A stretch of 64,000 bases of DNA from Zea mays (taxonomy: Eukaryota > Streptophyta > Magnoliopsida > Poales > Poaceae), in assembly GCF_902167145.1 (NCBI RefSeq), contig NC_050096.1, positions 196,866,566 through 196,930,565 on the forward strand. Direction: 5' to 3'. The translations under genes were made by a program, and so were the position numbers. The notes under the pieces were generated by a model. The model had not been told where the DNA came from. It worked only from the letters and a program-made list of their open reading frames with translations, and made no database searches. Position 1 is the first letter of the stretch. Each line of letters begins with the position of its first letter. This document shows, one piece after another, positions 42,477 through 53,915 of the stretch.

Positions 42477-45400
42477 CTAAACACTGTGTGATATTGTGTA
42501 CAAACTTAGTTCTGGGAATTGTTGCAAATTTCCATTTCTATTGTAGAATAGCCCTTGTTGATGAAGAACTTCACGGCGCATAAAGTAAAGCAAGTCTCTT
42601 ACAACCTTAGCCACGCCGACGGAAACCATATCTCTTTCTAACCATTCAGCATTGATCTTGGATTTAGGAACCTGCAATGAAAGCAAAAAACAAGCAGCGC
42701 TAAGAGTAATGTGATGAGCAACAATATAACATAAAAATTGCAACATAGACAATGATAGCGAACTTACATCCTCACGATTGACCATGTAATGGAAGGTGAC
42801 ACGACACTATTCGCATACATAATAACCGCACAGGACAGTACCCGGAGGTTGTTTGTCACCATATGGAAATAATGATATTGACAAATTAGGCTTGTCCTCT
42901 GGATGTTCGCCGCCAAGATCTTTCCAATAAAAACGGTATGCACTGCATATAAGAATAGCATTGTGAGATTAAGAATACATTTGTTAAGTTGTAATAAGTA
43001 CAAGTGTGCAATAATAATCATATTTCTCTAAAATCTTCAAGAAGTCATTATACGTAGCCTTTTCCATTCTCAGTGAGTCGAAGACCACGACTTTACCATC
43101 CTTTGGAAAGATCATGATACAAATGTAGTGGTCACTATATAGACATAGACGAAAACACATGTTAAGATCACGATTGCCATAATTTATAGTTCAAAATTAA
43201 ACCATGTCGATAACTTACTTAAAGTGGTGCGGAGCTATTATTAAGTCCTTGCCATGTTGTACATGATTATACATGGCTCGTCCAATGTATGCCGCCATTA
43301 CCTTCATTTTCTTTCTCTGATTCTGTTTGACGGCTTTCTCAAATTCAGCATCGTCCAAGTCTTTGTATTCTTCTCCATGCCTCCGAGCAACTACTTTGTA
43401 GCGAGCTTGGGATATCATCAACGGGTCAAGAAACCCTGTCTTAAGTTGTTTCTTCTTATCATACATGTATTGCATCCTACGTGTAATAGTGTTAATCGTT
43501 AGACTCTCGTTTATGTGTGCGTGTACAAAACTAACAAATATGAAAGTTTAGATGTACTTACAAGCAAAAGAGGGTTAAGTAGTTGGTTTCCATCCTTTGT
43601 CGGTGGTACAACGACCAGAGATCGTCAAAGAATAAATGCCGCACAGGATCTATATGATCATTGCTCCAAAATGCATCTTCTGGCACAACAAATGTGAAGT
43701 CCTCGAGTTTGTATTTGTTGCTAGCCACCATGTACCACTCATGCATTCTAATCTCTGGAGTCGACAACTTAGAAAGTTGCACCGTCGTCAAGAACGGCCT
43801 CCCATTCACAAATTTTGGAGGAACATCCTCCTTCTTGTATACCGAGATATTGGTTTTAAGACGTAATGATTCTCGAGTATGAATCATTCCATCTTCTTCC
43901 CATACTTCGAAATTGTCTATTTGGGACCGTGTGCCTACTCCATGAGATGCTGATTCCGCTTTTGATTGATTTGTCATAACTCTCTGCAATTTATGCAGGT
44001 AGCGTGCCACTGATTCTGACGGTTTCTTGACATCGTCAGTGGCAATTCGCTTATGAATTTTCTTTGAAATAGTTGGCCCTTCAACATTGGTGCCAACCTT
44101 TGGTTCCTTTTTGATGTTGACGTCGACATTCTGAGGAACAATTTTGTCTACGTCCCCCTCGTCGAGTTCCTTCGCAAGAGGCGATATGATTGTTTCAACG
44201 ATTTTTTTGGAGGTCGGTGTCATATTTTCCTGCACCATGGGGTGTGGAATGATCGAACTATCTTTTTGTTGCATTGGTGTTGAATTCGGCTCATCACCCA
44301 ACTTGATGTCGCGTCGATGCCAAAGGACCAACTCGTTCATTGCCTCCTGCAAAGTTATGATCCCCTCAACTGGAAAATCTATCTCCCAATCTTCACAACC
44401 ACTGTCTGTGATTTCTAGAACTTGGACCACAGCATAGTGTGGCGGGACAGGATTATCCTAGTAGTTAACAAGTCCTGGTTTTACCAAACCAGTAGCAGCT
44501 TGCTTTGTTTTTGTCCCAGATCGATTGATTGGAATATGAAGAAAGCAAGGCTTGTCCTCAACAATATCGTCTACAGGGTACTTGGTCAAGTCTTGCACAG
44601 ATCCTACGCTGCTAGGGACTATAGGTGGACTCATGTGGCTTGGCTTGAGTTCAAATGATATGCATTCTGTTTTCTTCATTTTGTTCATCACGTCATTAAT
44701 AGCCTTTTGTACCCTTTCATCAATAGTCTCTTCAAGGGTCCTTTTCGACTTCTCGTGTTTCCTATATGACGACGCATACTCTGGAAACGCCTCTCTCCAG
44801 GAAATCTTAGAAGAGATTCCCCGAGCCCGTCCAGTGTGTTCAGGATTGCCTAGTGCTGCAGTTAGTATGTCATTCTCCCTCCGAGGCTTAAATTCTCCTT
44901 TTTTCTCTTATCTGCATATTCTTGAATTTTTGTCGAAACTTCGCCTACCAATTCTGGATGCAAAAGTTTGCCGTCCTCACTCAAACCTGCCCGACCTAAG
45001 ATCCAACAAATAGCTCGCTCATCGATATCTTTTAATATTGGGTCCAAAGTGCCGTTAGCTATAGCTTCCTCGATTATCCTGTTCCACTGCACAACTTTAT
45101 GGTGATATCCGGTTGACCCCAGGCGATGGGGGTGTTTGTTCATCTTCGCTCTCTGAGAATTAGTTTCGCCCAGTTCTTTGGCCTTCAGTTCGGTCTTCTG
45201 ACGAACAAATTCCTCCCACTGAGCTTGAGTGATTTTCCTCATTTTCTTGGGCGGAGGAACCTTATTCTTCTTAACAAATTCCCTATTCATCTCGGCCTTC
45301 CACCCACGAAACATCTTGGCCATAGCAGAGAGCATCGACTTCCTTACTGCATCCTCTGTGCCTTTTGGGAACTTGAATGACTCAGACAACTTAGCCCATA

Positions 45401-45986
45401 GCTTATTGCGGGTGTCTTCATCTAAATCCTTCCATTTTTGAAGTGTGATTGGCACTATATCTCTAACAGTAGACCCGCAGGAATTTCGAAACTTTGTAAC
45501 CACGTCAAGTGGTTCTTCAGGAAACCCCTCTGCATTTAGTTTTGTTACGTACATAACTGTACCTTCTTTCATCTGATTCGGACCTCGTCGCCCTCGTTTC
45601 TGCTTATGTGAAACGGATGATTCAGGCATCGGAGCATCCTCCGTGTTTCGTGTAGAACATGCATCCTCTTTCTTCTCTTCATTTGAAATCTATATAGTGA
45701 AACAATTAATGGCCTTTCATATATGAACATTATTTTAGAATATAGTCAGCATATTTCTATTTACCTCTTCATCGTTGGGAATATAGTCGGCATCAAGCTC
45801 ATCTGATGTTTTTTTCTTCCTTGGAGGTATAGGAGTACAAGGATTGTCGTCACTAGAACTATCCTCCCCGCTCCCTTCACCGGAGCTGCTCGTTGTCTAC
45901 CATTCAAGTTTGGTCACGTCTTCATCAACTTTGTTAGACGCACCGGTGCAGACCACATCCATACTAGGCTGCTCGTTGTCTGCCAT
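42477..45986 (-). pseudogene. CACTA-2 tnpA-like / Ulp1-like gene
   Basis: Same six-exon layout and product as 9360-12872; start MADNEQPSMDVV at 45986, stop at 42477. It keeps the En/Spm-type core (FRNSCGSTVRDIVPITLQKW) and the Ulp1-like C-terminus. Lesions differ from CACTA-1: TAG at 45899-45897 (Gln in the sibling), TAG at 44460-44458 (Lys in the sibling) and TAG at 42809-42807 (the Trp just after the putative catalytic Cys). It shares with CACTA-1 the -1 frame change at the A6G run (44898-44904). The position of the CACTA-1 TGA is an intact Arg codon here. Confidence 0.8.
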
Positions 45987-46103
45987 TCAAGCTGGTTCCA
46001 TCGATAAAGGGATATACTGTTAGTCTGATATACTGGTTCCATCAATAAGGGAACTTGGAGAAAAGGTGATTCAAAAGAAATCGAGCCCAAACCCGCCTCC
46101 GGG

Positions 46104-46762
46104 GCAGGATCGGGCCGGGAAGCACGGAGCAGATAGAAGTGCACTTCCCAATGCAGTAGACAGAGAAGGCATGGCTGTGATGTTATAATGCTGAAGGACC
46201 CCAAGATGAGATTATGCCCTGTCGTCCACCACTGCCCGTTATTTGTGGGCTTCACCGAGGGCGGGAAACATTTGGTGACATCAAACGACATTCGGGCTGG
46301 GGACGTCTGCGAGCTTGTTAAGGGGCCAGACGATGGTGAGCCGGTGTACTCTGTCCGGATGTGTGGTCACAAAATTTAAAGCCGCCCCGGCTTCATCTGT
46401 GCGCTTCTCTTCTCTTATGTCGGCTACTAAGATCACTTAGCACCCCACCTGAGAGAAGAGAAGCACACACATGAAGCCGGGGCGACTTTAAATTTTGTGA
46501 CCACACATCCGGACATAGTACACCGGCTCACCATCGTCTGGCCCCTTAACAAGCTCGCAGACGTCTTCAGTCCGAAGGTCGTTTGCTATCACCAAATGTT
46601 TCCAGCCATCGGTGAAGCCCACAAATAACGGGAAGTGGTAGACTACAGGGCTTAATCTCTTCTTGGGGTCCTTCAGCATTATAACATCACAGCCATGCCT
46701 TCTCTGTCTAACTGCATTGGAAAGTGCACTTCTATCTGCGAGCTTGCTTCCCGACCCGATTC
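46104..46762. repeat. Single B3-like hairpin of CACTA-2
   Basis: Arms 46104-46417 and 46450-46762 around the same spacer of about 32 bp. The arms are longer than in CACTA-1: they add GCAGATAGAAGTGCACTT and CAATGCAG(T)TAGACAGAGAAGG on the outside. The plus arm reads LFVGFTEGGKHLVTSNDIRA, the minus arm GFTDGWKHLVIANDLRTED. This looks like the ancestral single unit. Confidence 0.88.
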
Positions 46763-47063
46763 AGGCATTCCGCCGATGCCATTCTCCATATAAGTCTCAA
46801 ACAGAGAATAGGGATGAGGTAGTCAAGATTGTAGGCGCTAGTGCTCAACTACTAGCATCTATAGATATGGACACAAGTCCAAATTTGGTGCTACTCGGCA
46901 CCATCGATATCACTAGAAAAAAAAATACATCAAAGAGATCCACTTCCCAATAGTACTCGAAGATAGTTCATTGACTTGACACTCTCTAAGAGGTTCATAC
47001 AAAATACATTATCTCTAAGAGTGAAACCTACAATACTCATACCGTGTTGTTTAGGGCTAAACA
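46763..47063. other. Fragment shared with CACTA-1, unknown origin
   Basis: The stretch at 46780-46960 is nearly identical to 14587-14760, with an open plus-strand reading DEVVKIVGASAQLLASIDMD. I cannot name a source gene. The remainder to 47063 is AT-rich. Confidence 0.45.
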
Positions 47064-47447
47064 TCAACAACCCCTTGACTGGTCGCTATCATACTCAATT
47101 CCAAAATATTTTTCCAATATGTCGGCTTGAGTAAGGAGATCTGGGCTTGGGAGTTCCTCCAAATCATCTGTAGCTTCATCATCTTCAGCATATTACAGGG
47201 CTTCATCTTGAATAATTTTAGCCATCTTGGAGTCAGCATACTTTTTGATGGACAGAGCACACTTCACAAGCATGTCGCATACATCTCCAATTTGAAACAA
47301 AGTGGTCTTAAGTGTGTACACTGATTCCGGTTCACTAGTATCCACAACCCCATCAGTCACTAGACTGCGAATGATGTCAATATGTGTCTCGATGACTCGA
47401 ACTAAGGTCTCAACCATGTCAAGTGGCTCTTTTTCCATCTCTGAAAC
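47064..47447 (-). pseudogene. Captured 3' gene fragment (acidic C-terminal tail), source unknown
   Basis: On the minus strand an exon-like reading starts after TTTTCAGTTTCAG (acceptor) with EMEKEPLDMVETLVRVIETH. It continues VVDTSEPESVYTLKTTLFQI, KKYADSKMAKIIQDEAL, a TAA, then in the same frame YAEDDEATDDLEELPSPDLL ... KYFGIEYDSDQSRGC and a stop at 47064-47066. Helical then acidic; not recognised. The in-frame TAA (CAA in the presumed source) shows it is no longer a gene. CACTA-1 has the same fragment with about 250 bp deleted. It lies in the leader side of the minus-strand transcript. Confidence 0.6.
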
Positions 47448-47599
47448 TGAAAATGACCAAGTCTCACAATCAAAAGAACAAAGGCAACAAAGGCAGGGAT
47501 CAGAGGGAAAACAAGGATGTGGCTTATAGGGCAAAAAGAAGGGTCCAAATAACATTGTCATGGCTATGAACAAGTCAAAGATGGGAGATAAGAACAAGT

Positions 47600-48230
47600 C
47601 TTATAACATAGGGTTGGGAAGCAAAGATAGGTATTCAAAAAACTTAGAAGGGAGATAAGAACAAGTCTTATAACGTAGGGAGATAATAACATTGTCATGG
47701 CTATGTACTTCCATGATGTATGTGGCCATAAGCACATTTGGCCTAATGATTATCAAACAAAGATAGGTAGTCAAAAAACACTAAAAATAGACTTCATATA
47801 AGAAGTAATTGACAACCAAACAATAAGCAATAAGCATATTGACAATATATGTAAGTGAAAATATGCACTTATGAATATGCAAACAATAAGCAATAAGCAA
47901 TAACCAAACAATAAGCAATAAGCATATTGACAAACATTTAATCTAAGCACTGATAATCAGGGATAGCCATCGATTGGGCAGAATGCATATACACAATTTG
48001 TCAATATGCACTTATGAAATATACACAATGAAATACTCCAAGTACTTGAACTGAAATATACACAATGAAATACACAATTCTGCTTGGCATATACACAATT
48101 TGTAGAACATTGCTTGCTTGTAGAATATACACAATGAAATACACAATAAGAATGCATATACACAATTTGTAGAACATTGCTTGCTTGTAGCCAATGGAAC
48201 CTGAACTGAATTAAGAGCTCGGGGAAGAAG
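47600..48230. repeat. AT-rich simple repeats in CACTA-2
   Basis: Two local arrays: CAATAAGCAATAAGCATATTGAC units at about 47815-47940 and TATACACAATGAAATACACAAT / TTGTAGAACATTGCTTGCTTG units at about 48010-48195. No gene. The first is partly shared with CACTA-1 near 15400; the second is specific to this copy. Confidence 0.7.
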
Positions 48231-48269
48231 AAATGGAACCTGAACTTCGACCTTATCGAGAGGAAGAAG

Positions 48270-48690
48270 ACAGAGCTCGTGGACGGCGGCGCTTCGGGCT
48301 CGGGGACCGTGACGGCGGCGCTTGGGCTCGGGGACTTGGCGCTCGGGCTCGGGGACGGTGGGCGCTCGGGCTCGGTGAAGGGGACGGCGGCGCTCGGGCT
48401 CGGTCTCGGGGACAGCGTTGCTCGGGCGCTCGGGGACGGCGATGCTCGGGCTCGGGGACGAGGACGGCGGGGCTCGAGCTCGGTGAAGGGGACGGCGGCG
48501 CTCGGGCTCGGTGAAGGGGACGACGTTGCTCGGGCGCTCGGGGACGGCGGCGCTCGGGCTCGGGGACGGGGACGGCGGCGCTCGGGCTCGGGGACGGGGA
48601 CGACGGCGCTCGAGCTTGGGGACGGGGACGGCGGCGCTCGGGTTCGTGCTCGGGGACGGGGACACGGCGGCAGCCTGGCGGCGCACTGTG
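48270..48690. repeat. GC-rich simple repeat of CACTA-2
   Basis: Tandem GGCGGCGCTCGGGCTCGGGG / GACGGGGACGGCGGCG units, counterpart of 15520-15900. All long frames in it are compositional. Confidence 0.8.
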
Positions 48691-48735
48691 TCAGCTCGGG
48701 CGGGAAGAGTTAGGGTTACTACCGACCAACGAGCC

Positions 48736-48905
48736 TTTTATATTGTAAAGAATCCCAGGCGGATATTTAGCAAAACCGCCTGTGATAGACAACATCACAG
48801 GCAGTTGTTAATTCCGACCGCCTGTGATAAATTAACTTCACAGGCGGTCGACGTAAAAAACCGCCTGTGATGTTATCTATCACAAGCGGTTTTGCTAAAT
48901 ATCCG
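48736..48905. promoter_or_regulatory. Palindromic divergent promoter of CACTA-2, left part, split by the Grande-like element
   Basis: Minus-strand TATAAAA at 48742-48736 is followed by the CATCACAGGCGG motif palindrome. The Grande-like element entered at ATCCG (48901-48905). The palindrome's last few bases and the plus-strand TATAAAAG (58518-58525) lie on the other side, 9.6 kb away. Confidence 0.75.
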
Positions 48906-49487
48906 TGTTGGGGACTTGTTCTCAAATGCTAAGAATTAAGAACAAGGCAACATAGAAAATGTTAAGTGTAAAAGTCCTTCGTCCTCCATAACATTATATC
49001 CCTTTGGAATATAAAGCATCTCGGACGAAGGTTACGAAGGACGTAGCTTCGTAAGCGTGACAATGAGGAACGAAGCATTCATATAAATCATGAGATATGA
49101 AAATACTTAAATGTTATCATAAAATCATCTCCATTTTCAATATTATAAACGAATGTAAATGACTCCAAATTACAAATGTACCTTCGGTCTTGAAGAATAC
49201 AAGTGTGATGTGAAGGCAAATGACAGGTTCGTGTGAACAGTACGGGGGTACTGTTCATCTATTTATAGACACAGGACGCAGCCTGTGACGAATTACAATT
49301 ATGCCCTTTACAAAAGTTTACAACATTATCTTAGACCTCTATGGATAAAAAGGTCATTCTATCTTTATGTCGGTTTGCAACGCCGAAGCTCTATAAAAAG
49401 GAACCTTCGGCCATTTCCTGGGGACGATTTCAGCCGAAGCTGCTTCTTCACGCAAGACCTTCGGCGCAACGAAGCATGGGCCCAACA
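48906..49487 (-). repeat. 3' LTR of the Grande-like element
   Basis: 582 bp, TGTTGGG...CCCAACA type ends. On the minus strand it carries CTATAAATAGATG (complement near 49259-49267), the likely LTR TATA box. Confidence 0.92.
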
Positions 49488-49745
49488 GTAGCCCCTTTCG
49501 CGGCGCTAGATCGTTTTTCGTAACGAGCTTGAACCGTGAAAAAATCCTCTCAAGCTTCGGGAAGCCGAAGGTCCAAAAAACACCTTCCCTGAGCTCGTTG
49601 CCGAGAAACGATTCATTTCCCGAGATCGTGTCGGTCCCACCTTGCAGAGTCACTGTTTGGTCTTTGCGGTCCACTGCGCAGCGAGTACAAGTTACTGCCC
49701 GCCTGGTGTAAAAACCCTGCCGCTTCGCCTTCTTACCTGCAGCAC

Positions 49746-49753
49746 TATATAAA
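49746..49753 (+). promoter_or_regulatory. TATA box of the antisense gene
   Basis: TATATAAA in the context GCACTATATAAACAGACG, 167 bp upstream of the ATG at 49920 and outside the LTR. It suggests that the antisense gene has its own promoter, as reported for Grande. Confidence 0.6.
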
Positions 49754-49919
49754 CAGACGAGTAGGTGTGAAGTTACCACAGCATTTACTGCTATTTGCAC
49801 TGTTTTGCTGCCAAAATTTTTAACCATCACCGAAGCTTGTTTGTCAGGTTTGAACGAAGCTCCATCTTGAAGCCTGCTTCGGAGAAAAAAGTATCAAAGT
49901 TTCACAAGTTCATAATTAA

Positions 49920-52813
49920 ATGGCCAGAGTTCGCTCTACAGCTAGGATTGAGCGTGAGGGGGACGAAACTGAAGCTTCGGAGACTGTGCCCATCTCCGAA
50001 GCGATGCAGCGCTCCGGACTGGTGACTGCGGAAGAAATGCCTGCTGCCGAAGCAAACCCGACAACTGCCGAAGGAGAAGGGAACATTGAAGAAACCGACT
50101 CCGAAGATGACTACCGTATTGCCATGCCCAGCAAACCCAGCCACCTAGACTTCGGAAAATCAACTGTTTCAAAGGTTGATCTCGCCAAGATGGTGAAAGC
50201 AGGTTTTTTCAGTGAAGATCAGAAGAAGCTACTTCGCTTCGGGGGAGAAGAGACCACCCCGAAGCCAGAGAAGGACGAGGTTGTCATCTTCAAAAGCTTT
50301 TTAAAGGCTGGGCTAAGATTCCCTGTTCACGAGATTGTTGCGGAGATATTGAAGAGGTTTGGCATCTACCTTCACCAGTTAACTCCTAACGCTATCGTTA
50401 GGCTTAGCGTTTATATTTGGGCCCTCCGAAGCCAAGCAGTGGAGCCTTTTGCTGACAGTTTCTGTCGAGTTCATGAATTGCATTATCAAACAAAGGCCAG
50501 AAAAGATGGGCTTCATGAAAACTTCGGTTGCTACAATTTTGCCTACCGGAAAACCGCAAAGTTTCCTGTAATCAGCTACCGAAGCAAATGGCCGGCAGGC
50601 TGGAAATCAGAATGGTTCTATGTCAAGGTTGATGAGGACAAGGAGAAGCTTGTGCAAAGTCCACTCGAGCTAACTTTCGGAGAAACCCGACCCCACTGCA
50701 ACATGACACCAGAGGGTCAAACTCAACGGGCAATGGATGAATTCAGAATCATTGCAGAGCATATTGGTACCAGGGATCTGGTTCAAGAATTCTTAGCATT
50801 CAAAGTCTTCCCTACTCTGAAAAAATGGGAAATGCCAAAGTTAAAGGGGGAGAAGAAGGAAGGGGATCTTGTCCGGCTTCCTTACCACTTCAAATTCAAG
50901 AAATATTTTAAGAAGCCCTGCCAAGAGTGGCTGGATACAGTTGAGGTGATGTGTAATGAAATTCTTGGAAATTATTCGAAAAAAGAAGATCAACTGATGA
51001 CAGCAGCCTTCGACACCCGTCCGAAGCGAAGGCTGAACCGAGTGCTTGATGCACTGGGTTTCGAATATCCTGATTATGCGCAGCTGAACAAGGGTGCTGA
51101 GGGCCAGAGAAGAAAAAGAGCGGCCGAAGCTTTAAACAAGGATGAAGAACAACCACCAAAAAAGAAGAAAACTGTCAAGAGAAAAATATCAACTCCAAAG
51201 CGAAAACTATCCGAAGAAGAGGGGACCCCCACACCACCTTCTACTAGCGACGTGGAGGAAATTCTAAAGGTAATGACTGAACCCATGCCCACGAAGCTAA
51301 GTCCATTAGGGCCTCGACTGACGAAGCTTTTTCAAAAGGTGGCGGAGCCGGAAAAAACGAAGATAGCCAAAGCGAAAAGGCAAAGAATTATTGCCGTAAC
51401 AGAAGTTATTGACAAGACGCCACCGAGGGCGTCAATTCAGAAAACACCAGCTGTTGGGGGCACAGAAAATGTCGAAGTCGCACCTTCGGAGGTCGCGGCT
51501 ACCGAAGCCGCTACAGCCGAAGATGTAAACTTAGAATCTACTATTGAAGACATCAACAAAATTTTAACAGACATGGCTGCAGAAGAAGCTGCCACCACTG
51601 CTGAAGAAACCATGGCCACAGTGCCTGGGAAAGGGAAAGAAATAGCCGAAGACACTTCGGACGACGAAGCCTACTCATTTCAAAATTTAGTCGGGCAAAA
51701 ACTGTCGAAGGCCGAAAAAGAAGAGCTTAAGGAATACGCCAAATCTTGCGGATACAAGCCAGGAGCTCTTCTATTTGGAGGCATTGATGATGAAAAACTG
51801 GGCTGCATCCGGGACTCAGCTGGGGCTAAGGTCATCGGTACTCTATCAAAGAGTATCGGTTTTCCGAAACTAGAGACAGACATCAGCCGCTACCGACGAC
51901 AACATATCGTCGGCAGCTTATTTTATTCAAATTTCAAGGTAAACATCCTTCTCTCTAACTTCTATTGTTTTTTAATAATGGCAATATTCTTTAACGAAGG
52001 TTGTTTATTTGCAGAGCATGCTTCTAAGCAAAGCTTTGAGGATGCAGCAAGATCTAGAAGATAAGAAGCACGAAGCTATAATTGAAAATTTAGAGAGCAA
52101 GATAAAAGAACAATCAGCTATTATTGAAAAGAAAGACTTCGAACTTCAATCAACCGAAGGCTTGCTGGCAGAGACTGAAGCCAAAGTAGCAGAATTGAAT
52201 TCGAAGCTTCTCTGCCAATCAAAACAATTTGAACAAGAGAAGCTAGAACTTGATTCGAAACTTGAAGCCGAAGTCCAAGCCAACTCAAATTTGAAGAAAT
52301 CATTAACAAGCCTTCAGGATAAATGTTTGAATTTTAGCAACAATTGTATCCAACAACTAAAGAAGATCTTTTACTCAGTTGGAGCCAGCAGCGGGAAATT
52401 TACCCCTTCGGATGAAGATTTACCAAAAGCCTTCGATTATATCGAAGCTGAAATTGAAGAACTTGACGAAGTTATAGCTGGGCACGGTGACTTCTGTGCC
52501 TGGGTAGCTTCTCGGGGTACTGCTGCAGCATTCCTGAAGGCTGGCTGCGAGCATGGAAAGATTGTCAACAGGCCCAACTTCGCCCTGTCTCCATCAATTC
52601 TCGACGACATTCCTGACCTCGCCCGGAGCATCTCAAATAGATTCATAAAAATGATATGGACAAAAGGCGGGCGAGAGAAGGCTGGGGACGAAGCTCGAAG
52701 TCATCTTGAACCAGTAAGAAATCATACTTTGTACTTACCTTCTCCTTCACACTTGATTTTTACTCGGGATACCTTGATTCATGTAGGATGACGAAGCTGA
52801 AGGTGATACTTAA
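49920..52813 (+). CDS. Antisense accessory protein (aORF) of the Grande-like element, PF04195-like
   Basis: Three exons, 49920-51938, 52015-52713 and 52787-52813, joined by GT..AG introns at phase 0 (AAG|GTAAAC...TTTGCAG|AGC and CCA|GTAAGA...ATGTAG|GAT), give 914 codons without a stop. The N-terminus is acidic. Residues about 110-250 (LRFPVHEIVAEILKRFGIYL, AFRKTAKFP-like, WFYVKVDEDKEKLV) resemble the 'putative gypsy type transposon' domain. A basic nuclear-localisation-like stretch follows (PPKKKKTVKRKISTPKRKLS, about residue 415). The second half is a long coiled coil (KKHEAIIENLESKIKEQSAI onward). Function is unknown; Grande's gene in this position is reported to encode a nuclear protein. 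Its coding is rich in GAAGC/CTTCGG. Confidence 0.82.
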
Positions 52814-53036
52814 AGGATATGCCGCCGAAGCAGAAACCTGACGAAGATTAATAGGAGTAGACTAGAAAAAACTCAGGAGAATTTGTAACAACTTTTTGTA
52901 AATACAATTAATCTATTCTCAAGGAACTTTGTTCATACCTTGTAATATATTCTTACCCTTTTATTGAGACGCTTTGATGTGGACGAAATCAGTATTTTGA
53001 GCCGAAGGCGAAAAAACACCTTCCCTTCTTTTCGTA

Positions 53037-53305
53037 CACAACGAAGCATAAAAGACCATTTCTTCTTTTTGCCAAAGCTTTTCTTTTTTGTACATGACGA
53101 AACATAAAAGACCGCTTCTTCCTCTTGCCGAAGCTTTTTCTTTTTTGTACATGACGAAACATAAAAGACCGCTTCTTCCTCTTGCCGAAGCTTTTTCTTT
53201 TTTGTACATAACGGAACATAAAAGACCGCTTCTTCCTCTTGCCGAAGCTTTTTCTTTTTTGTACATAACGGAACATAAAAGACCACTTCTTCCTTTTGCC
53301 GAAGC
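53037..53305. repeat. 57-bp tandem array (about 4.7 copies)
   Basis: Unit around GAAGCTTTTTCTTTTTTGTA then CATGACGAAACATAAAAGAC. AAAAGACC anchors at about 53049, 53106, 53163, 53220 and 53277, an exact 57-bp period. Confidence 0.9.
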
Positions 53306-53439
53306 AACCACTTAGGAACACAAATGCTATGAATGAATGCTTATGAATGCAAATGCTATGATGTAATGTGCGAATGAATGTCCAAAGCATATAACCGAAG
53401 CCACACTCAACCATTATTTCCTTGGAATCAACCACACAT

Positions 53440-53728
53440 CAGCTCTGCATTCCCTTAGGAACGACTTTGGAGCTTCCTCGTCTTTTACTTAGACGGTATA
53501 AACTCTGCATTCCCTTAGGAACGTCTTTGGAGTTTCTTCGCCTTTTACTTAGGCGGTATAAGCTCTGCATTCCCTTAGGAACGTCTTTGGAGCTTCTTCG
53601 TCTTTTACTTAGACGGTATAAACTTTGCATTCCCTTAGGAACGTCTTTGGAGTTTCTTCGCCTTTTACTTAGGCGGTATAAGCTCTGCATTCCCTTAGGA
53701 ACGTCTTTGGAGCTTCTTCTCTTTTTTC
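53440..53728. repeat. 60-bp tandem array with alternating A/B units (5 copies)
   Basis: CTGCATTCCCTTAGGAACGT recurs at about 53446, 53506, 53566, 53626 and 53686. Units alternate between GTCTTTTACTTAGACGGTAT and GCCTTTTACTTAGGCGGTAT, so the true higher-order period is 120 bp. Confidence 0.9.
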
Positions 53729-53915
53729 TTTTTCAGTTTCTGCACTCGATGGTGCGTTCTCAGCTGTTACATTTACATTTTTTGGGGGATTTTGCTCTTA
53801 TAAGACTAAAAAAGGAAATTACACATGATGGCCCCATTAAAAACCTTTCTCCCCCTTCGAAAAGGAAAAGGGTGCCATGAAAAAGAAAAGAAAAAACATA
53901 AAAAATTACATCATG

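Larger units (their letters stand above)
52814..53915. other. Region between antisense gene and pol 3' end, with two tandem arrays
   Basis: Both genes converge here. 53037-53305 and 53440-53728 hold tandem repeats (separate entries). T-rich stretches follow the antisense gene stop. Open frames across the arrays exist because both periods are multiples of three. Confidence 0.7.

Noticed and set aside
52933..53307. Repetitive protein frames over the tandem arrays (also 53422-53880)
   Set aside because: The array periods (57 and 60 bp) are multiples of three, so any frame stays open. No independent evidence of coding.
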